The notes beneath the pieces are model-generated. The model saw only the letters and a program-made list of their open reading frames with translations. It did no database searches and was not told the DNA's origin. From Arthrobacter sp. Bi26 (GTDB taxonomy: Bacteria > Actinomycetota > Actinomycetes > Actinomycetales > Micrococcaceae): 51,532 bases of DNA. Below, in pieces: positions 1-8,665 of the stretch; within the stretch, counting starts at the first letter, position 1; each line of letters starts with the position of its first letter. The position numbers and the translations under genes are program-made. The stretch spans positions 1-51,532 of the forward strand of contig NZ_CAKKMF010000029.1 of NCBI RefSeq assembly GCF_918697925.1. Direction: 5' to 3'.

Positions 1-487
1 TGACGGCCTCGGGGATCATGGGCAGGTAGACCGCGACGCGGTCGCCCTTGGCCACGCCCAGCGACTCGAAGGCGTTCGCGGCCTTCTTCACTTCCTCGGT
101 GAGCTGTGCGTAGGTGTAGGTGCGGGTGTCGCCGGGCTCGCCCTCGAAGTAGATCGCCACCCGGTCCCCGTGGCCGGCCTCGACGTGGCGGTCCAGGGCG
201 TTGTAGGCGGCGTTGACCTCCCCGCCGACGAACCACTTCGCGAACGGCGGGTTGGACCAGTCAAGCGCCTGGGTGAAGTCCTTGCTCCAGCTCAGCAGTT
301 CCCGGGCCTGCTTTGCCCAGAACGCGGGGCGGTCGGCGTCGGCCTCGGCGTACTCGCCGGCGGTGACCACCGCATTCGCCGCGAACTCGGCCGAAGGCGC
401 GAACCGGCGGTTCTCCTGGGACAGGTTTTCGAAAGCGTCGCCGTTGGCCGCCTGCGTGGCCATGGAGCCTGGTGTCTGCTGGGACAT
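1..487 (-). CDS. acs: Acetyl-CoA synthetase, N-terminal part (cut by window edge)
   Basis: Acetyl-CoA synthetase makes acetyl-CoA from acetate, ATP and CoA in the cytoplasm. Only the first 162 codons lie in the window; the frame runs open off the left edge. The start is the ATG at 487. The visible part carries the usual N-terminal ACAS features: an [17 protein letters not shown] stretch, then [20 protein letters not shown], then the beginning of the AMP-binding fold ([37 protein letters not shown]). The AMP-binding signature and the catalytic lysine lie outside the window. The gene is divergent from the membrane protein gene at 920, with a 432-base gap between them. The family assignment rests on the order and wording of these motifs and is firm. 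Confidence 0.93.
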   Translation of the reverse strand, partial: MSQQTPGSMATQAANGDAFENLSQENRRFAPSAEFAANAVVTAGEYAEADADRPAFWAKQARELLSWSKDFTQALDWSNPPFAKWFVGGEVNAAYNALDRHVEAGHGDRVAIYFEGEPGDTRTYTYAQLTEEVKKAANAFESLGVAKGDRVAVYLPMIPEAV

Positions 488-919
488 GGTGAACCTCATC
501 ATTCATCGATCCGGGCTGCGCGGCCGTGCGCGTCGCCTCCACGCCGGGCCGCATGCGCGGCGTCGGGCGGCGGCAGACCGCGGCAGTGCCCGCTGGAGCT
601 GTCTGGAATAAACACTAATACGTGGGTCCGACCAAACGTGCGCCCCGTCACAAACAGCGCCGTGAGCGGTGTTTGTTAAGCGCCGAGTGGTTCGTTGGCG
701 GCCCTGGACGGCGGCCCGGCGCAAGCGTCCGGGATTCGGAAAGCCGGAGAATTCTGCTGTGTCCGCCCTCGGCTTGTCAGCTAGTGATCGGCCAGCCACT
801 TGGCTAGGCTGAGATGAAGTTGTGACATCCGATGGAGGCGACAGGACCCGCTTGGGTACTGTCCTTGCCTGCCGTTAGACGGCGCTGTCCAGAGCGCCGC
901 CATGCTAAGGAGATACGGA
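488..919. other. Gene-free divergent intergenic region
   Basis: These 432 bases separate acs (minus) from the membrane protein gene (plus), so they should hold promoters for both. Short open frames here have no ribosome binding site and no recognisable product. The one clear structure is an inverted repeat at 650-676. A good ribosome binding site, AAGGAG at 907-912, belongs to the downstream gene. Confidence 0.6.
650..676. promoter_or_regulatory. Imperfect inverted repeat upstream of acs
   Basis: ACAAACAGCGC (650-660) and GCGGTGTTTGT (666-676) form an 11-base inverted repeat with one mismatch and a 5-base spacer. It lies about 165 bases upstream of the acs start and about 245 bases upstream of the gene at 920. 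The size and symmetry fit a dimeric regulator site, but the regulator is unknown. This is inference from position and symmetry only. Confidence 0.35.
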
Positions 920-2398
920 ATGAACGAGCAAGACAACGGGCAGCTCCGGGCGCCCGCCCAGAGCCAGGGCGGAACGGCGCAGCCGGGGCCCGCCGGGTTC
1001 GGGGATGCGCCACGCTTCACGGTGGACAAGAAGACCGGGAAGAAAAACGAAGCCGTCCTCGGTCCCTTCACCATCCGTGACCTAACCGTCTTCGGCTCCA
1101 CGCTGCTTCTTTTCATCGCCTCGCTGATTCCGATGTTCGCCTTCGCCTACAACCTGTGGAACCTGGGCAGCCTGTTCTTCCTGGGCCTGGGCATCGTGCT
1201 TCCGCTCATTGTCACCGCGTTGTTCGTGGCCCGCCGCCTCAGCCCGTCGACTAAGATCCGGATCGGCTCCCTGTCGATCGACCAGTTCGCGTCCGTCGTG
1301 GCGTCCTTCACGCTGGCCTTCTTCTTCCTTGCCGTCGCCGGGGCGTTCGTGCCGAGCATGCTGATAGCGCTCCTTGGCGCCTTGGGGCTCTTCGCGGCCA
1401 CCGTGCTGGCCCGCTGGATCCCGTTCTTTGCCGGTGACTTCCTGGGCCGCGAGGAAACGCCTGCCCACGTCGTGGCCCGTGAAGCTGTCGCCCCCGTGCA
1501 CAAGCCCCGTGCGCCCAAGACGCCGAAGCAGCCCAAAACAGCCAAGGACTCCGCGGGAACAGGTGCATCCAAGGCGGCGGCATCCGGGGCAACCGCATCC
1601 GCTGCGGCCGAGTCCGGGGCGGCCGCGGGCTGGGCCAAGCGCCCGACCAGCGGCGGCCCGGCCACCGCCGGCCAGGTCACCGGCGGCCCGGCCAGCGGCG
1701 GCCTGGCCACCTACGGCCAGACAACCGCACCGGCGGCAACTTCACCGGCCGCGCCTTCAGTCGGGGCGCCTTCAGCCGGGACCCCTTCCGCGGGCGCGGC
1801 ATCCGCTGCGGCCCCGGGGGCTGCGGCTCCCAGCGCGCCGGAGACCCAGATCTCGGGCGTTGTACCAGCCGCCGGCGCGGCTGCTGCAGCGCCGTCGGCC
1901 GCGTCAACGCCGTCGACGCCGGCCCCGTCCGCCGTGTCGGCCCCGTCCGCCGCGGAACAGACCCGGACTGCCGGCGTCCCTGCCGCTGCCGGTGCCGCTG
2001 CCGCCAGTGCCGCGGCACCCCTTGCGCAGACCCCGCCCGCCGCTGAGCAAACCCAGGCTGCCGGCGTCCCGGCGGCTGCCGGCGGCAGTGCGCCCACCAC
2101 CGTCAACCCCCAGGTCCGGCCCCAGGAGCAGGTCCGGGCGCAGGAGCCCATCGGCGCCACCGTGGATCCCGCGAGCCGGCCCGCGGAGCACGATGTCCAC
2201 CCGGTGCACGAGGCGTTCTGGTTCGCCGTCGCACAGCCCCGCACCGCCGTCGACGAGCGCACCGGAGCCCCGGCGTTCGTCATTGAACCCGGCGGCTGGG
2301 TCCTTGCCCTTGAGGACCGCGGCAACGAATTCCTGGTTCAGCACACCGACGGCCGGCTCGGCGTTTTGCGGGACCTCAGCAACATCGAACGCGGTTAG
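920..2398 (+). CDS. Membrane protein with long Ala/Pro-rich tail, unknown function
   Basis: I do not recognise this 492-residue protein. The start at 920 is preferred over the in-frame ATG at 902 because AAGGAG (907-912) sits seven bases ahead of it. The order is: a polar N-terminus of about 50 residues; four likely membrane segments between about residues 52 and 165; a basic stretch (HKPRAPKTPKQPK); about 230 residues of Ala/Pro/Ser/Thr-rich low complexity with recurrent AAGVPAAAG- and APSAG-like phrases; and a C-terminal folded region of about 70 residues that includes HEAFWFAVAQPRTAVDERTG and ends in RLGVLRDLSNIERG. The last part looks like a small conserved cytoplasmic domain. It ends ten bases before nth and may be cotranscribed with nth and the Nudix gene. 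Confidence 0.8.
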   Translation: MNEQDNGQLRAPAQSQGGTAQPGPAGFGDAPRFTVDKKTGKKNEAVLGPFTIRDLTVFGSTLLLFIASLIPMFAFAYNLWNLGSLFFLGLGIVLPLIVTALFVARRLSPSTKIRIGSLSIDQFASVVASFTLAFFFLAVAGAFVPSMLIALLGALGLFAATVLARWIPFFAGDFLGREETPAHVVAREAVAPVHKPRAPKTPKQPKTAKDSAGTGASKAAASGATASAAAESGAAAGWAKRPTSGGPATAGQVTGGPASGGLATYGQTTAPAATSPAAPSVGAPSAGTPSAGAASAAAPGAAAPSAPETQISGVVPAAGAAAAAPSAASTPSTPAPSAVSAPSAAEQTRTAGVPAAAGAAAASAAAPLAQTPPAAEQTQAAGVPAAAGGSAPTTVNPQVRPQEQVRAQEPIGATVDPASRPAEHDVHPVHEAFWFAVAQPRTAVDERTGAPAFVIEPGGWVLALEDRGNEFLVQHTDGRLGVLRDLSNIERG

Positions 2399-2407
2399 CC
2401 CGCCCCC

Positions 2408-3265
2408 GTGACCACGGCATCCGGCAGCACGGTATCCGGCCCCCCGGACCCTGGGAACGCCAAGACCCGTCCGCCGCGGGCGTCCGGGGAGTCTGTCCTG
2501 GCACTCAAGCGCCGCGCGCGCCGGATCAACCGGGAACTCGCGGAACAGTACCCCTATGCCCACGCGGAGCTGGACTTCCGCAGCCCGTTCGAGCTCGTGA
2601 TAGCTACCGTGCTGTCCGCTCAGACCACGGACGTGCTGGTCAACCAGATCACGCCCCTGCTGTTCGCGCGCTACCCGGATGCGCGGCGGATGGCGGAGGC
2701 GGATCCGGCCGAGCTGGAGGCCATCATCAAGCCCACCGGTTTCTATCGCGCCAAGGCCAGAAATCTCCTCGCGCTGTGCACCCGGCTTGTGGACGAGTAC
2801 GACGGCGAGGTGCCGGGCCGGCTGGAGGACCTGGTGACGCTGCCCGGCGTCGGGCGGAAAACCGCGAACGTCGTGCTGGGCAATGCCTTCGGCATCCCGG
2901 GCATCACGGTGGACACCCACTTCGGCCGCCTGGCGCGGCGCTTTGGCTGGACGGAGTCCGATGATCCGGTCCGGATTGAGTCCGACGTCGCTGAGCTGTT
3001 CGAGCCGAAGGACTGGACCATGCTCTCGCACCGCGTCGTCTTTCACGGCCGCCGCGTCTGCCACTCACGCAAGCCGGCCTGCGGCGCCTGCGCCGTCGCC
3101 AACTGGTGCCCCAGTTACGGCGCCGGCGAGACCGACCCGGAGAAGGCAAAGAAGCTGCTGAAGTACGAACTCGCCCCCGGGCAGGAGGAGCTGCTGGCCC
3201 GGTTGCGGGCCGAGACACACCGCGCCGCCGAAATCCGGATGGAATCGCAGAGGAAGCAGCCGTGA
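2408..3265 (+). CDS. nth: Endonuclease III, DNA glycosylase/AP lyase
   Basis: This enzyme removes oxidised pyrimidines from DNA and nicks the resulting abasic site, starting base excision repair. The 285-residue protein begins at a GTG. The helix-hairpin-helix LPGVGRKTA is at about 145-153 and holds the catalytic Lys151. [14 protein letters not shown] follows, with catalytic Asp169. The four cysteines of the [4Fe-4S] loop are at 218, 225, 228 and 234, with the classical C-x6-C-x2-C-x5-C spacing. About 30 extra N-terminal residues and an extra C-terminal tail are usual in actinobacteria. The stop codon overlaps the start of the Nudix gene by four bases (GTGA), so the two are translationally coupled. 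Confidence 0.96.
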   Translation: MTTASGSTVSGPPDPGNAKTRPPRASGESVLALKRRARRINRELAEQYPYAHAELDFRSPFELVIATVLSAQTTDVLVNQITPLLFARYPDARRMAEADPAELEAIIKPTGFYRAKARNLLALCTRLVDEYDGEVPGRLEDLVTLPGVGRKTANVVLGNAFGIPGITVDTHFGRLARRFGWTESDDPVRIESDVAELFEPKDWTMLSHRVVFHGRRVCHSRKPACGACAVANWCPSYGAGETDPEKAKKLLKYELAPGQEELLARLRAETHRAAEIRMESQRKQP

Positions 3266-3942
3266 CCGCGCGCCAGGACCTCGCCGACCTCGTTGCCGCG
3301 GTGGAGGCGGGGACGGCGCCGGCCCCGGATCCGCGCTGGCGGGAACTCGCCGTCGAACCCGGAGAGCGGGTCCGCAGGGCCGCCGTGCTCATGCTCTTTG
3401 GCGCGCTGGACAACGTTCCGGCGTTGTCCGAGAAGTTGCTTGCTCCCGCCGATTTGGACGTGCTGCTGCTGCAGCGGGCCCAAACCCTGGAGGACCATCC
3501 CGGACAGGTGGCGTTTCCAGGCGGCGGGATCGACCCGGGTGAATCCGTGGTCGATGCGGCCCTTCGCGAGGCGGAAGAGGAGACCGGGCTGAACCCTGCG
3601 GGCGTGGACGTGCTCGGCGTGATGCCTGAACTGGCGCTGCCCCGGGGAAATTTCCTGGTCACCCCGGTCCTGGCCTGGTGGGCCGCCCAATCGCCGGTCC
3701 GGGTGGTCGACTACGGTGAATCCGCGCAGGTGTTCCGTGTTCCGGTCCGGGACCTGCTGGACCCGGACAACCGGGTGATGGCAACGGTCAGCCGGGCCGG
3801 ACAGACGTTCCAGAGCCCCGCCTTCACCGTCAACGGCGTGGTGGTGTGGGGTTTTACCGGGATGATCCTGAACCAGCTTTTTGAACAGCTGGGCTGGGCC
3901 GTTCCCTGGGACCGTGCGCGGCTCTACGGGATCGATGTGTGA
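3262..3942 (+). CDS. Nudix hydrolase, CoA pyrophosphatase (NudL/YeaB type)
   Basis: The protein probably hydrolyses coenzyme A or related nucleotides to 3',5'-ADP and phosphopantetheine. It has 226 residues. The start is the GTG at 3262, inside the nth stop; the frame is open further upstream but that part overlaps nth. The UPF0035 signature [20 protein letters not shown] (about 68-87) runs straight into the Nudix box (about 87-110, GGGIDPGES with REAEEETGL), which keeps the metal-binding glutamates. That CoA-type signature just ahead of the Nudix box separates this subfamily from MutT-like enzymes. nth followed by this Nudix gene is a common actinobacterial arrangement. Confidence 0.92.
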   Translation: MTARQDLADLVAAVEAGTAPAPDPRWRELAVEPGERVRRAAVLMLFGALDNVPALSEKLLAPADLDVLLLQRAQTLEDHPGQVAFPGGGIDPGESVVDAALREAEEETGLNPAGVDVLGVMPELALPRGNFLVTPVLAWWAAQSPVRVVDYGESAQVFRVPVRDLLDPDNRVMATVSRAGQTFQSPAFTVNGVVVWGFTGMILNQLFEQLGWAVPWDRARLYGIDV

Positions 3943-3963
3943 AGCCCGCAGGCCACCGCACTG

Positions 3964-4224
3964 CTAGCTGGTGGCCACCGCCCTGCCCGCAAGGGGAGCG
4001 AGTGCCCGTCCTCCTGCCCTGCTGGCGGCGACTCGCCTGTGCGTACCGGAACGATCCACAACCAGGCCTGTCGCGGCATTCTCGCGCACGGCGTTGATGC
4101 CCGCCGCCGCGCTTTTGATGGAGCTGAAGAGCGGGGACACGGCCACTACCGTGCCATCCGCCGCCGTCAGCCTGAAGAAATATGCCTTGTCGCCAGCCTG
4201 CGCGATCTCAAAAGTGCCAGCCAA
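3964..4224 (-). CDS. DUF1508 (YegP-like) small protein with TTG start
   Basis: This 86-residue protein has one DUF1508 repeat: GTFEIAQAGDKAYFFRL, then SSIKSAAAGINAVRENA. Proteins of this family are small, often induced by stress, and have no firmly assigned biochemical role. The frame is open to an ATG at 4323, but the TTG at 4224 is the better start. GGGGAGG lies seven bases ahead of it, and the resulting protein begins MAGTFEI, like other family members. A basic, low-complexity tail (about residues 62-86) follows the domain. The gene is convergent with the Nudix gene, 21 bases away. Confidence 0.8.
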   Translation of the reverse strand: MAGTFEIAQAGDKAYFFRLTAADGTVVAVSPLFSSIKSAAAGINAVRENAATGLVVDRSGTHRRVAASRAGGRALAPLAGRAVATS

Positions 4225-4352
4225 ACCTGTGCCTCCCCAATATCCCTTGCGTCGTTGCAATAGCCGGCGGTTCGTACGGGAATTCGCCGGCCTTCTCGAG
4301 GGTAGCCCGGTGACGGAGCCCACACAACGCTACCGACCGGTACGTTACAGGC

Positions 4353-4368
4353 AGTGATATCGGTCACT
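4353..4368. promoter_or_regulatory. CRP/GlxR-like palindrome
   Basis: AGTGA at 4353-4357 and TCACT at 4364-4368 are perfect inverted arms with a six-base spacer, close to the TGTGA-N6-TCACA consensus of CRP/GlxR-type regulators. It lies about 130 bases upstream of the DUF1508 gene and touches the stop codon of the polymerase-like gene, so it would act on the DUF1508 gene if it acts at all. It may be chance. Confidence 0.3.
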
Positions 4369-6098
4369 CATTTGGCGTTGTCGTACGAGTCCACGACGGC
4401 CACGCTGACCGGAAATTCCACCGGAATGCGGCCGAACAACAGCTCCTTGGCGGCAGTTGCGGACTCCTCGATCGCCTTGATGCAGTCACCGACGGCGGAT
4501 TCGGGACAGTGGACCATGACTTCGTCGTGGAGGAAGAACACCAGTTCGCCAGCGGCTGCGCCGTCCGACCGCATGGCGCGCAGCCGGCGTCGCAGTTCCG
4601 CGAGCCAGCACGCCGCCCAGTCAGCGGCCGAGCCCTGGACCACGAAGTTCCGGGTGAAGCGGCCGCGTGAGCGTGCGATTGAGTCCGCCCGGCGCTGTTC
4701 TTCCGCGGTGGTGGAGTGCTGGCTCTGCAGCCAGCGTTCCGACGGCGGCGGGCTGCTCCGGCCCAGCCGAGAGGTGACGGTCCTGCCGGCTTCGCCGTCG
4801 CGGGCAGCCTGCTCGACGAAGCCCACGGCGCGGGGGTAGGTGCGGGCCAGTTGCGGCATTAGCCGTCCGGACTCGCCCGTGGTCGCCCCGTAGATTGCCC
4901 CGAGGAGGGCAACCTTGGCTTTGGCCCGGTCGCCGCCGAAGCCCTGTGCGGCAATGCCCGCATAGAGGTCCTTGTCCCGGGCTGCCTCGGCCATTTTGGA
5001 ATCCTGCGCCAGCGCCACCAGCACCCGCGGTTCCAGCTGCGAGGCGTCGGCAACGATCAGTTTGTGGCCGGGATCGGCGTGGACGGCGCCGCGGACCTGG
5101 CGCGGGATCTGCAGCGCCCCGCCGCCCCGGGACGCCCACCGGCCGGACACCACGCCGCCCACCACGTACTCGGGCTGGAACCTGCCGTCCTTCACCCACG
5201 TATCCAGCCACACCCAGCCATTGGCAGCGTGGAGACGGGCCAGCTTCTTGTAGGCCAGCAGCGGCACGATCGCGGGGTGGCTGGATTCCTTCAGCTCCCA
5301 CTGGCGGGTGGTCTTCACTTCGATGCCGTTGCGGTGCAGGGCGCGCATGAGCTCCTGCGGGGAGTCCGGGTTCAGCGCCGGCGACTTCAGCAGCAGCCGG
5401 AGTTCGGCCGTGAGCGATTCGAGTTTGGCCGGACGCTGGCCCGGAGCCGGGCGGGGTCCGAGGTGATCCGCGAGAATCCGCTCGTGCAGTTCCTCCCGCC
5501 ACGGGACGCCGGTGTGTTGCATTTCAGCCGCGATCATGGCCCCGGCGGATTCCGCAGCGAGCAGCAGTTGCAGCCGTTGGCGCCGGCCGGCGTCGGCGAC
5601 GATCGCCGTGCCCGCGGCCGACCCCGCCTGCCTCAGCGCCTCCTGCTGGGCGGCGTACTCGGCGCGAAGAGCCTCAAGGGACTGGCCGGGGCGCCGACCA
5701 GGAGTCGGGGCGTCGAACAAGGCACCCTGTTCCGGCGGCGGGGCGGGGGGCTGCAGGCCCCGCGGCGGCTGGTGCAGCTCGTCATCCTGCGTCAGCTTCT
5801 CCGCCGCCTGCGCATAGCCGGTGTGGGCGGTGAACTCCGAGTGGGCCAGGATCGACCCGCACAACGTGAGGTCGTAGCAGCGCTCGAGTTCCACCCCGGC
5901 GCCCAGCAGCGCCGGGTACCAGTCCTGCGTGCGGTGCCAGATCCAACGCGGCTGCCGCTCCTCGAGCCCGCGCACAACTGCGGCGAGGTCGCCGGCCCTG
6001 ACAACCCGGGGTTCCGGATTGGACGGTTCAGGGACACCATCCGCCGCGAGTTGCTGCAGCGCCGCGCCGTCGGCGTGGGCAGCGAGCAGCAGGTACAT
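4368..6098 (-). CDS. PolA-like DNA polymerase with degenerate exonuclease region
   Basis: The 576-residue protein belongs to the compact actinobacterial PolA-related family usually named bifunctional 3'-5' exonuclease/DNA polymerase. It is separate from the housekeeping DNA polymerase I, and it lacks the 5'-3' exonuclease domain. Polymerase motifs are present: motif A VADASQLEPRVLV (about 348-361, Asp351), the O-helix DRAKAKVALLGAIYG (390-404) and motif C LHDEVMVHC (523-531, Asp525 and Glu526). In the N-terminal third I find HRTQDWYPALLGAGVELERC (residues 55-74), which matches the exo II region. I see no exo I DxE and no Tyr-x3-Asp, so proofreading is probably lost. The start is the ATG at 6098, where the homologous part begins; frame further upstream is antisense to the ssd gene. 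Confidence 0.88.
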   Translation of the reverse strand: MYLLLAAHADGAALQQLAADGVPEPSNPEPRVVRAGDLAAVVRGLEERQPRWIWHRTQDWYPALLGAGVELERCYDLTLCGSILAHSEFTAHTGYAQAAEKLTQDDELHQPPRGLQPPAPPPEQGALFDAPTPGRRPGQSLEALRAEYAAQQEALRQAGSAAGTAIVADAGRRQRLQLLLAAESAGAMIAAEMQHTGVPWREELHERILADHLGPRPAPGQRPAKLESLTAELRLLLKSPALNPDSPQELMRALHRNGIEVKTTRQWELKESSHPAIVPLLAYKKLARLHAANGWVWLDTWVKDGRFQPEYVVGGVVSGRWASRGGGALQIPRQVRGAVHADPGHKLIVADASQLEPRVLVALAQDSKMAEAARDKDLYAGIAAQGFGGDRAKAKVALLGAIYGATTGESGRLMPQLARTYPRAVGFVEQAARDGEAGRTVTSRLGRSSPPPSERWLQSQHSTTAEEQRRADSIARSRGRFTRNFVVQGSAADWAACWLAELRRRLRAMRSDGAAAGELVFFLHDEVMVHCPESAVGDCIKAIEESATAAKELLFGRIPVEFPVSVAVVDSYDNAK

Positions 6099-6233
6099 AG
6101 GGTCAATTCTGCCCTGCTCCGGGGCGTGGTCCGTGCGCATTTCCTGGTCTCGGGTGCAGGAAAGCCGCGAAGCTTGTCCACATAGCCCACGACGGCGGTT
6201 ACGCTGCGCTTCCGGTCCGGGCAAAGTGGCAGC

Positions 6234-7343
6234 ATGAACAGGCACCAGGAACGTGGTCCAGGCACGCCGCCCCCGCCTGGGCCGGGGCCCTGGATCCCCG
6301 GGGATTCTGCGGAAACCCTGCTCGTCACCGGGGTCGATGTGCTGCGCAGCGAGGTGGAACGCATCGTCGCTGCGGCCGGCGGCCAGTTGCGGACGGTGCA
6401 GGACGTTGCCGAGGCCGCACCGTTCTGGGACGCAGCGGCCGCCGTGCTGGTGGGAAGCGACATCCGCGAGTTGCCGCCCCGGCGGAGGGCCCCTGCTGTG
6501 CTGCTCGGCCTCAAAGGTGACGGGGACGGGCTGTGGCATCTGGCCGCCGCCATCGGGGCCGAACGCGTCGCGGTGCTGCCGGACGCGGCCGCCTGGCTGG
6601 CGGAACACCTGAGCAGGTCCCGCGCGCCGGAAGCCGGTGGACTCGTGCTGGGTCTCACAGGCGGCTGCGGCGGTGCCGGGGCCACGACGGCCGCCATCTG
6701 GATCGCCCAGTCCGCCGCCGGAACCGGGATCCGCGTGTTGCTGATCGACGGCGACCCCTGGGGTGGCGGCCTGGAACTGGCGTTGGCCGCCGAGGACGCC
6801 CATGGGCTCCGCTGGCCGGATCTGGCCGGGGTGAGCGGCAGCATCGACCCCGCCCAGCTGGACGATGCGCTGCCGGTCGCCGGCGGATTCTCCTTCCTGT
6901 CGTGGCCGGGGACCCGGGACCGTGCCGCCGGTGTGGACGCGAGCACCGTGGCCGCGGTTCTCGATGCCGCCCGCCGCGGCTGCGAGCTGGTCGTACTGGA
7001 TATTGGCCGGGATCGGGAGGCACTCCGGGCCTTCGCCGGGGAATGCGACCGGATTATCGTTGTTGCGCCCGCCCGGCTGCGGGCCGCCGTCGCCACAGCC
7101 TGGCTGCTGCAGGAGCTGCCTCCCGTGGACACGGCGCTCGTGGTCCGGGCCAGTCCCGGCGCCGCCTTGGAAGCGCCGCTGCTAGCGGACTCCGTGGGGC
7201 TTGTCCTTCAGGGCATCATGCCGGACATCAGGGGTCTGGCCGGAGCAACTGAACTCGGCCGCCTTCTGGAAGCCGGCCGGCAGCGCGCCGTCCGCCGGTT
7301 CGCCGCCGGAGTCCTTGACCTGAACGGAGGAGATGACTCATGA
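6234..7343 (+). CDS. ssd: Ssd/CpaE-like MinD-family ATPase fold protein of the Tad locus
   Basis: The 369-residue protein matches the septum site-determining protein Ssd (Rv3660c type), a CpaE/TadZ-like member of the ParA/MinD superfamily. In other Tad systems such proteins place the pilus machine, and the mycobacterial protein affects septation. Residues about 25-125 form a receiver-like or leading domain. The ATPase fold starts at about 136 with GLVLGLTGGCGGAGATT and RVLLIDGDPWGGG (167-179). The nucleotide loop GGCGGAGATT has no lysine, so ATP hydrolysis is doubtful. The gene starts a same-strand cluster and its stop overlaps the tadA start by four bases (ATGA). The start chosen is the ATG at 6234, divergent from the polymerase gene. 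Confidence 0.88.
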   Translation: MNRHQERGPGTPPPPGPGPWIPGDSAETLLVTGVDVLRSEVERIVAAAGGQLRTVQDVAEAAPFWDAAAAVLVGSDIRELPPRRRAPAVLLGLKGDGDGLWHLAAAIGAERVAVLPDAAAWLAEHLSRSRAPEAGGLVLGLTGGCGGAGATTAAIWIAQSAAGTGIRVLLIDGDPWGGGLELALAAEDAHGLRWPDLAGVSGSIDPAQLDDALPVAGGFSFLSWPGTRDRAAGVDASTVAAVLDAARRGCELVVLDIGRDREALRAFAGECDRIIVVAPARLRAAVATAWLLQELPPVDTALVVRASPGAALEAPLLADSVGLVLQGIMPDIRGLAGATELGRLLEAGRQRAVRRFAAGVLDLNGGDDS

Positions 7344-8665
7344 GTGCCCATGAGGCCGCGGAACCCGCCGACACCGAACAGCCCACCCGGCGCGCACCGG
7401 GCCGCCGCCGTTCGCAGGGATTTCTCGACCAGACGCTGCTGGAGTCCGTGCGCGAGTCTGTCATGGCAGATGCCTCCCCGGTGACCCCGTCGCGGGTCGC
7501 TGCCGCGGTCCAGGCGAGCGGACGGCTGCTCGGCACGGCCGGCGCCCTGGCTGCGGTGGAAAGCATCAGCGCCGAACTGAACGGCCTGGGCCCCCTGCAG
7601 CCCCTCACCCGGGACCCCGCCGTGACGGACATCTTTGTCAACGCGCCGGACTCGGTGTGGCTGGACCGCGGCGGCGGTCTGGAAAAGGCGTCGGTCGTCT
7701 TTTCCGGGGAGCCGCAGATCCGGGCCCTCGCCGCGAGGCTGGTGGCAGCCGGCGGCCGCCGCCTGGATGACGGTTCGCCGTGCGTCGACGTCCGGCTCGA
7801 CGGCGGCTACCGGGTGCATGCGGTGCTGCCGCCCATTTCCACGGCCGGAACGCTCCTGAGTGTGCGCATCCGCCGCGCCACGGTCTTCTCCCTGCCCGAG
7901 CTGAGACGCGACGGCATGTTCGGGACCGGGACTGTCGGGGGCCTGGTCCAATCCGTGCTCGAGCGCATGGTGGCGTCCAGGCTGAGCTTCCTCATCAGCG
8001 GGGCCACCGGCTCCGGGAAAACCACGTTGCTGGCGACGCTGCTCGGACTCTGCCACCCCGGGGAGCGGCTCGTCCTGATTGAGGACGCCGCGGAACTGAA
8101 TCCGGTCCACCCGCACGTCGTCTCGCTGGAATCCCGGCACGGAAACCTGGAAGGCGGCGGTGCCGTGGACCTGGGCGAACTGGTCCGCCAGGCCTTGAGG
8201 ATGCGGCCGGACCGGCTCGTGGTGGGCGAATGCCGCGGCGCTGAGGTCCGCGAGCTGCTCTCGGCCATGAACACCGGCCATACCGGAGGCGGCGGGACCA
8301 TCCACGCGAATGAGGCCGCGGCTGTGCCTGCCCGGTTGGCTGCCCTTGGCGCGCTCGCCGGCATGGGCCAGGACGCGGTACGGCTGCAGGTCGCCAGTGC
8401 GATCGACGCCGTCGTGCATGTCGAGCGGACGGATACCGGGCGCCAGATCGCGAGCATTGGAATCATGGAGGCCGACGACTCGGGCCTGGCCGTCACCGCC
8501 GCACTGGAGATCCAACAGGGCCGCCTCCGCTTCGGCCGGGCCTGGCCGCAGCTGGCGCACCGTCTCGGCCTGGATCCCGGGTTGGCCGGGGCCGGCCCCT
8601 CCGAGCTAGAGGAGGCGCGGCCGGCCGAGCGCCCGCCGGGTTCCGGACAGGAACCCCCGAGGTAA
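7340..8665 (+). CDS. tadA: TadA/CpaF-type secretion ATPase
   Basis: This is the cytoplasmic hexameric motor of a type IVc (Tad/Flp) pilus or type II-like secretion machine. The protein has 441 residues, usual for the actinobacterial form. The Walker A is GATGSGKT (221-228), the aspartate box LVLIEDAAEL (about 244-253), the Walker B RLVVGE (292-297) and the histidine box GHTGGGGTIHAN (about 313-324). GGAGGAG lies just ahead of the ATG. It overlaps ssd by four bases, and its TAA overlaps the next start by one base (TAATG), so ssd, tadA and tadB are tightly coupled. Confidence 0.96.
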   Translation: MSAHEAAEPADTEQPTRRAPGRRRSQGFLDQTLLESVRESVMADASPVTPSRVAAAVQASGRLLGTAGALAAVESISAELNGLGPLQPLTRDPAVTDIFVNAPDSVWLDRGGGLEKASVVFSGEPQIRALAARLVAAGGRRLDDGSPCVDVRLDGGYRVHAVLPPISTAGTLLSVRIRRATVFSLPELRRDGMFGTGTVGGLVQSVLERMVASRLSFLISGATGSGKTTLLATLLGLCHPGERLVLIEDAAELNPVHPHVVSLESRHGNLEGGGAVDLGELVRQALRMRPDRLVVGECRGAEVRELLSAMNTGHTGGGGTIHANEAAAVPARLAALGALAGMGQDAVRLQVASAIDAVVHVERTDTGRQIASIGIMEADDSGLAVTAALEIQQGRLRFGRAWPQLAHRLGLDPGLAGAGPSELEEARPAERPPGSGQEPPR

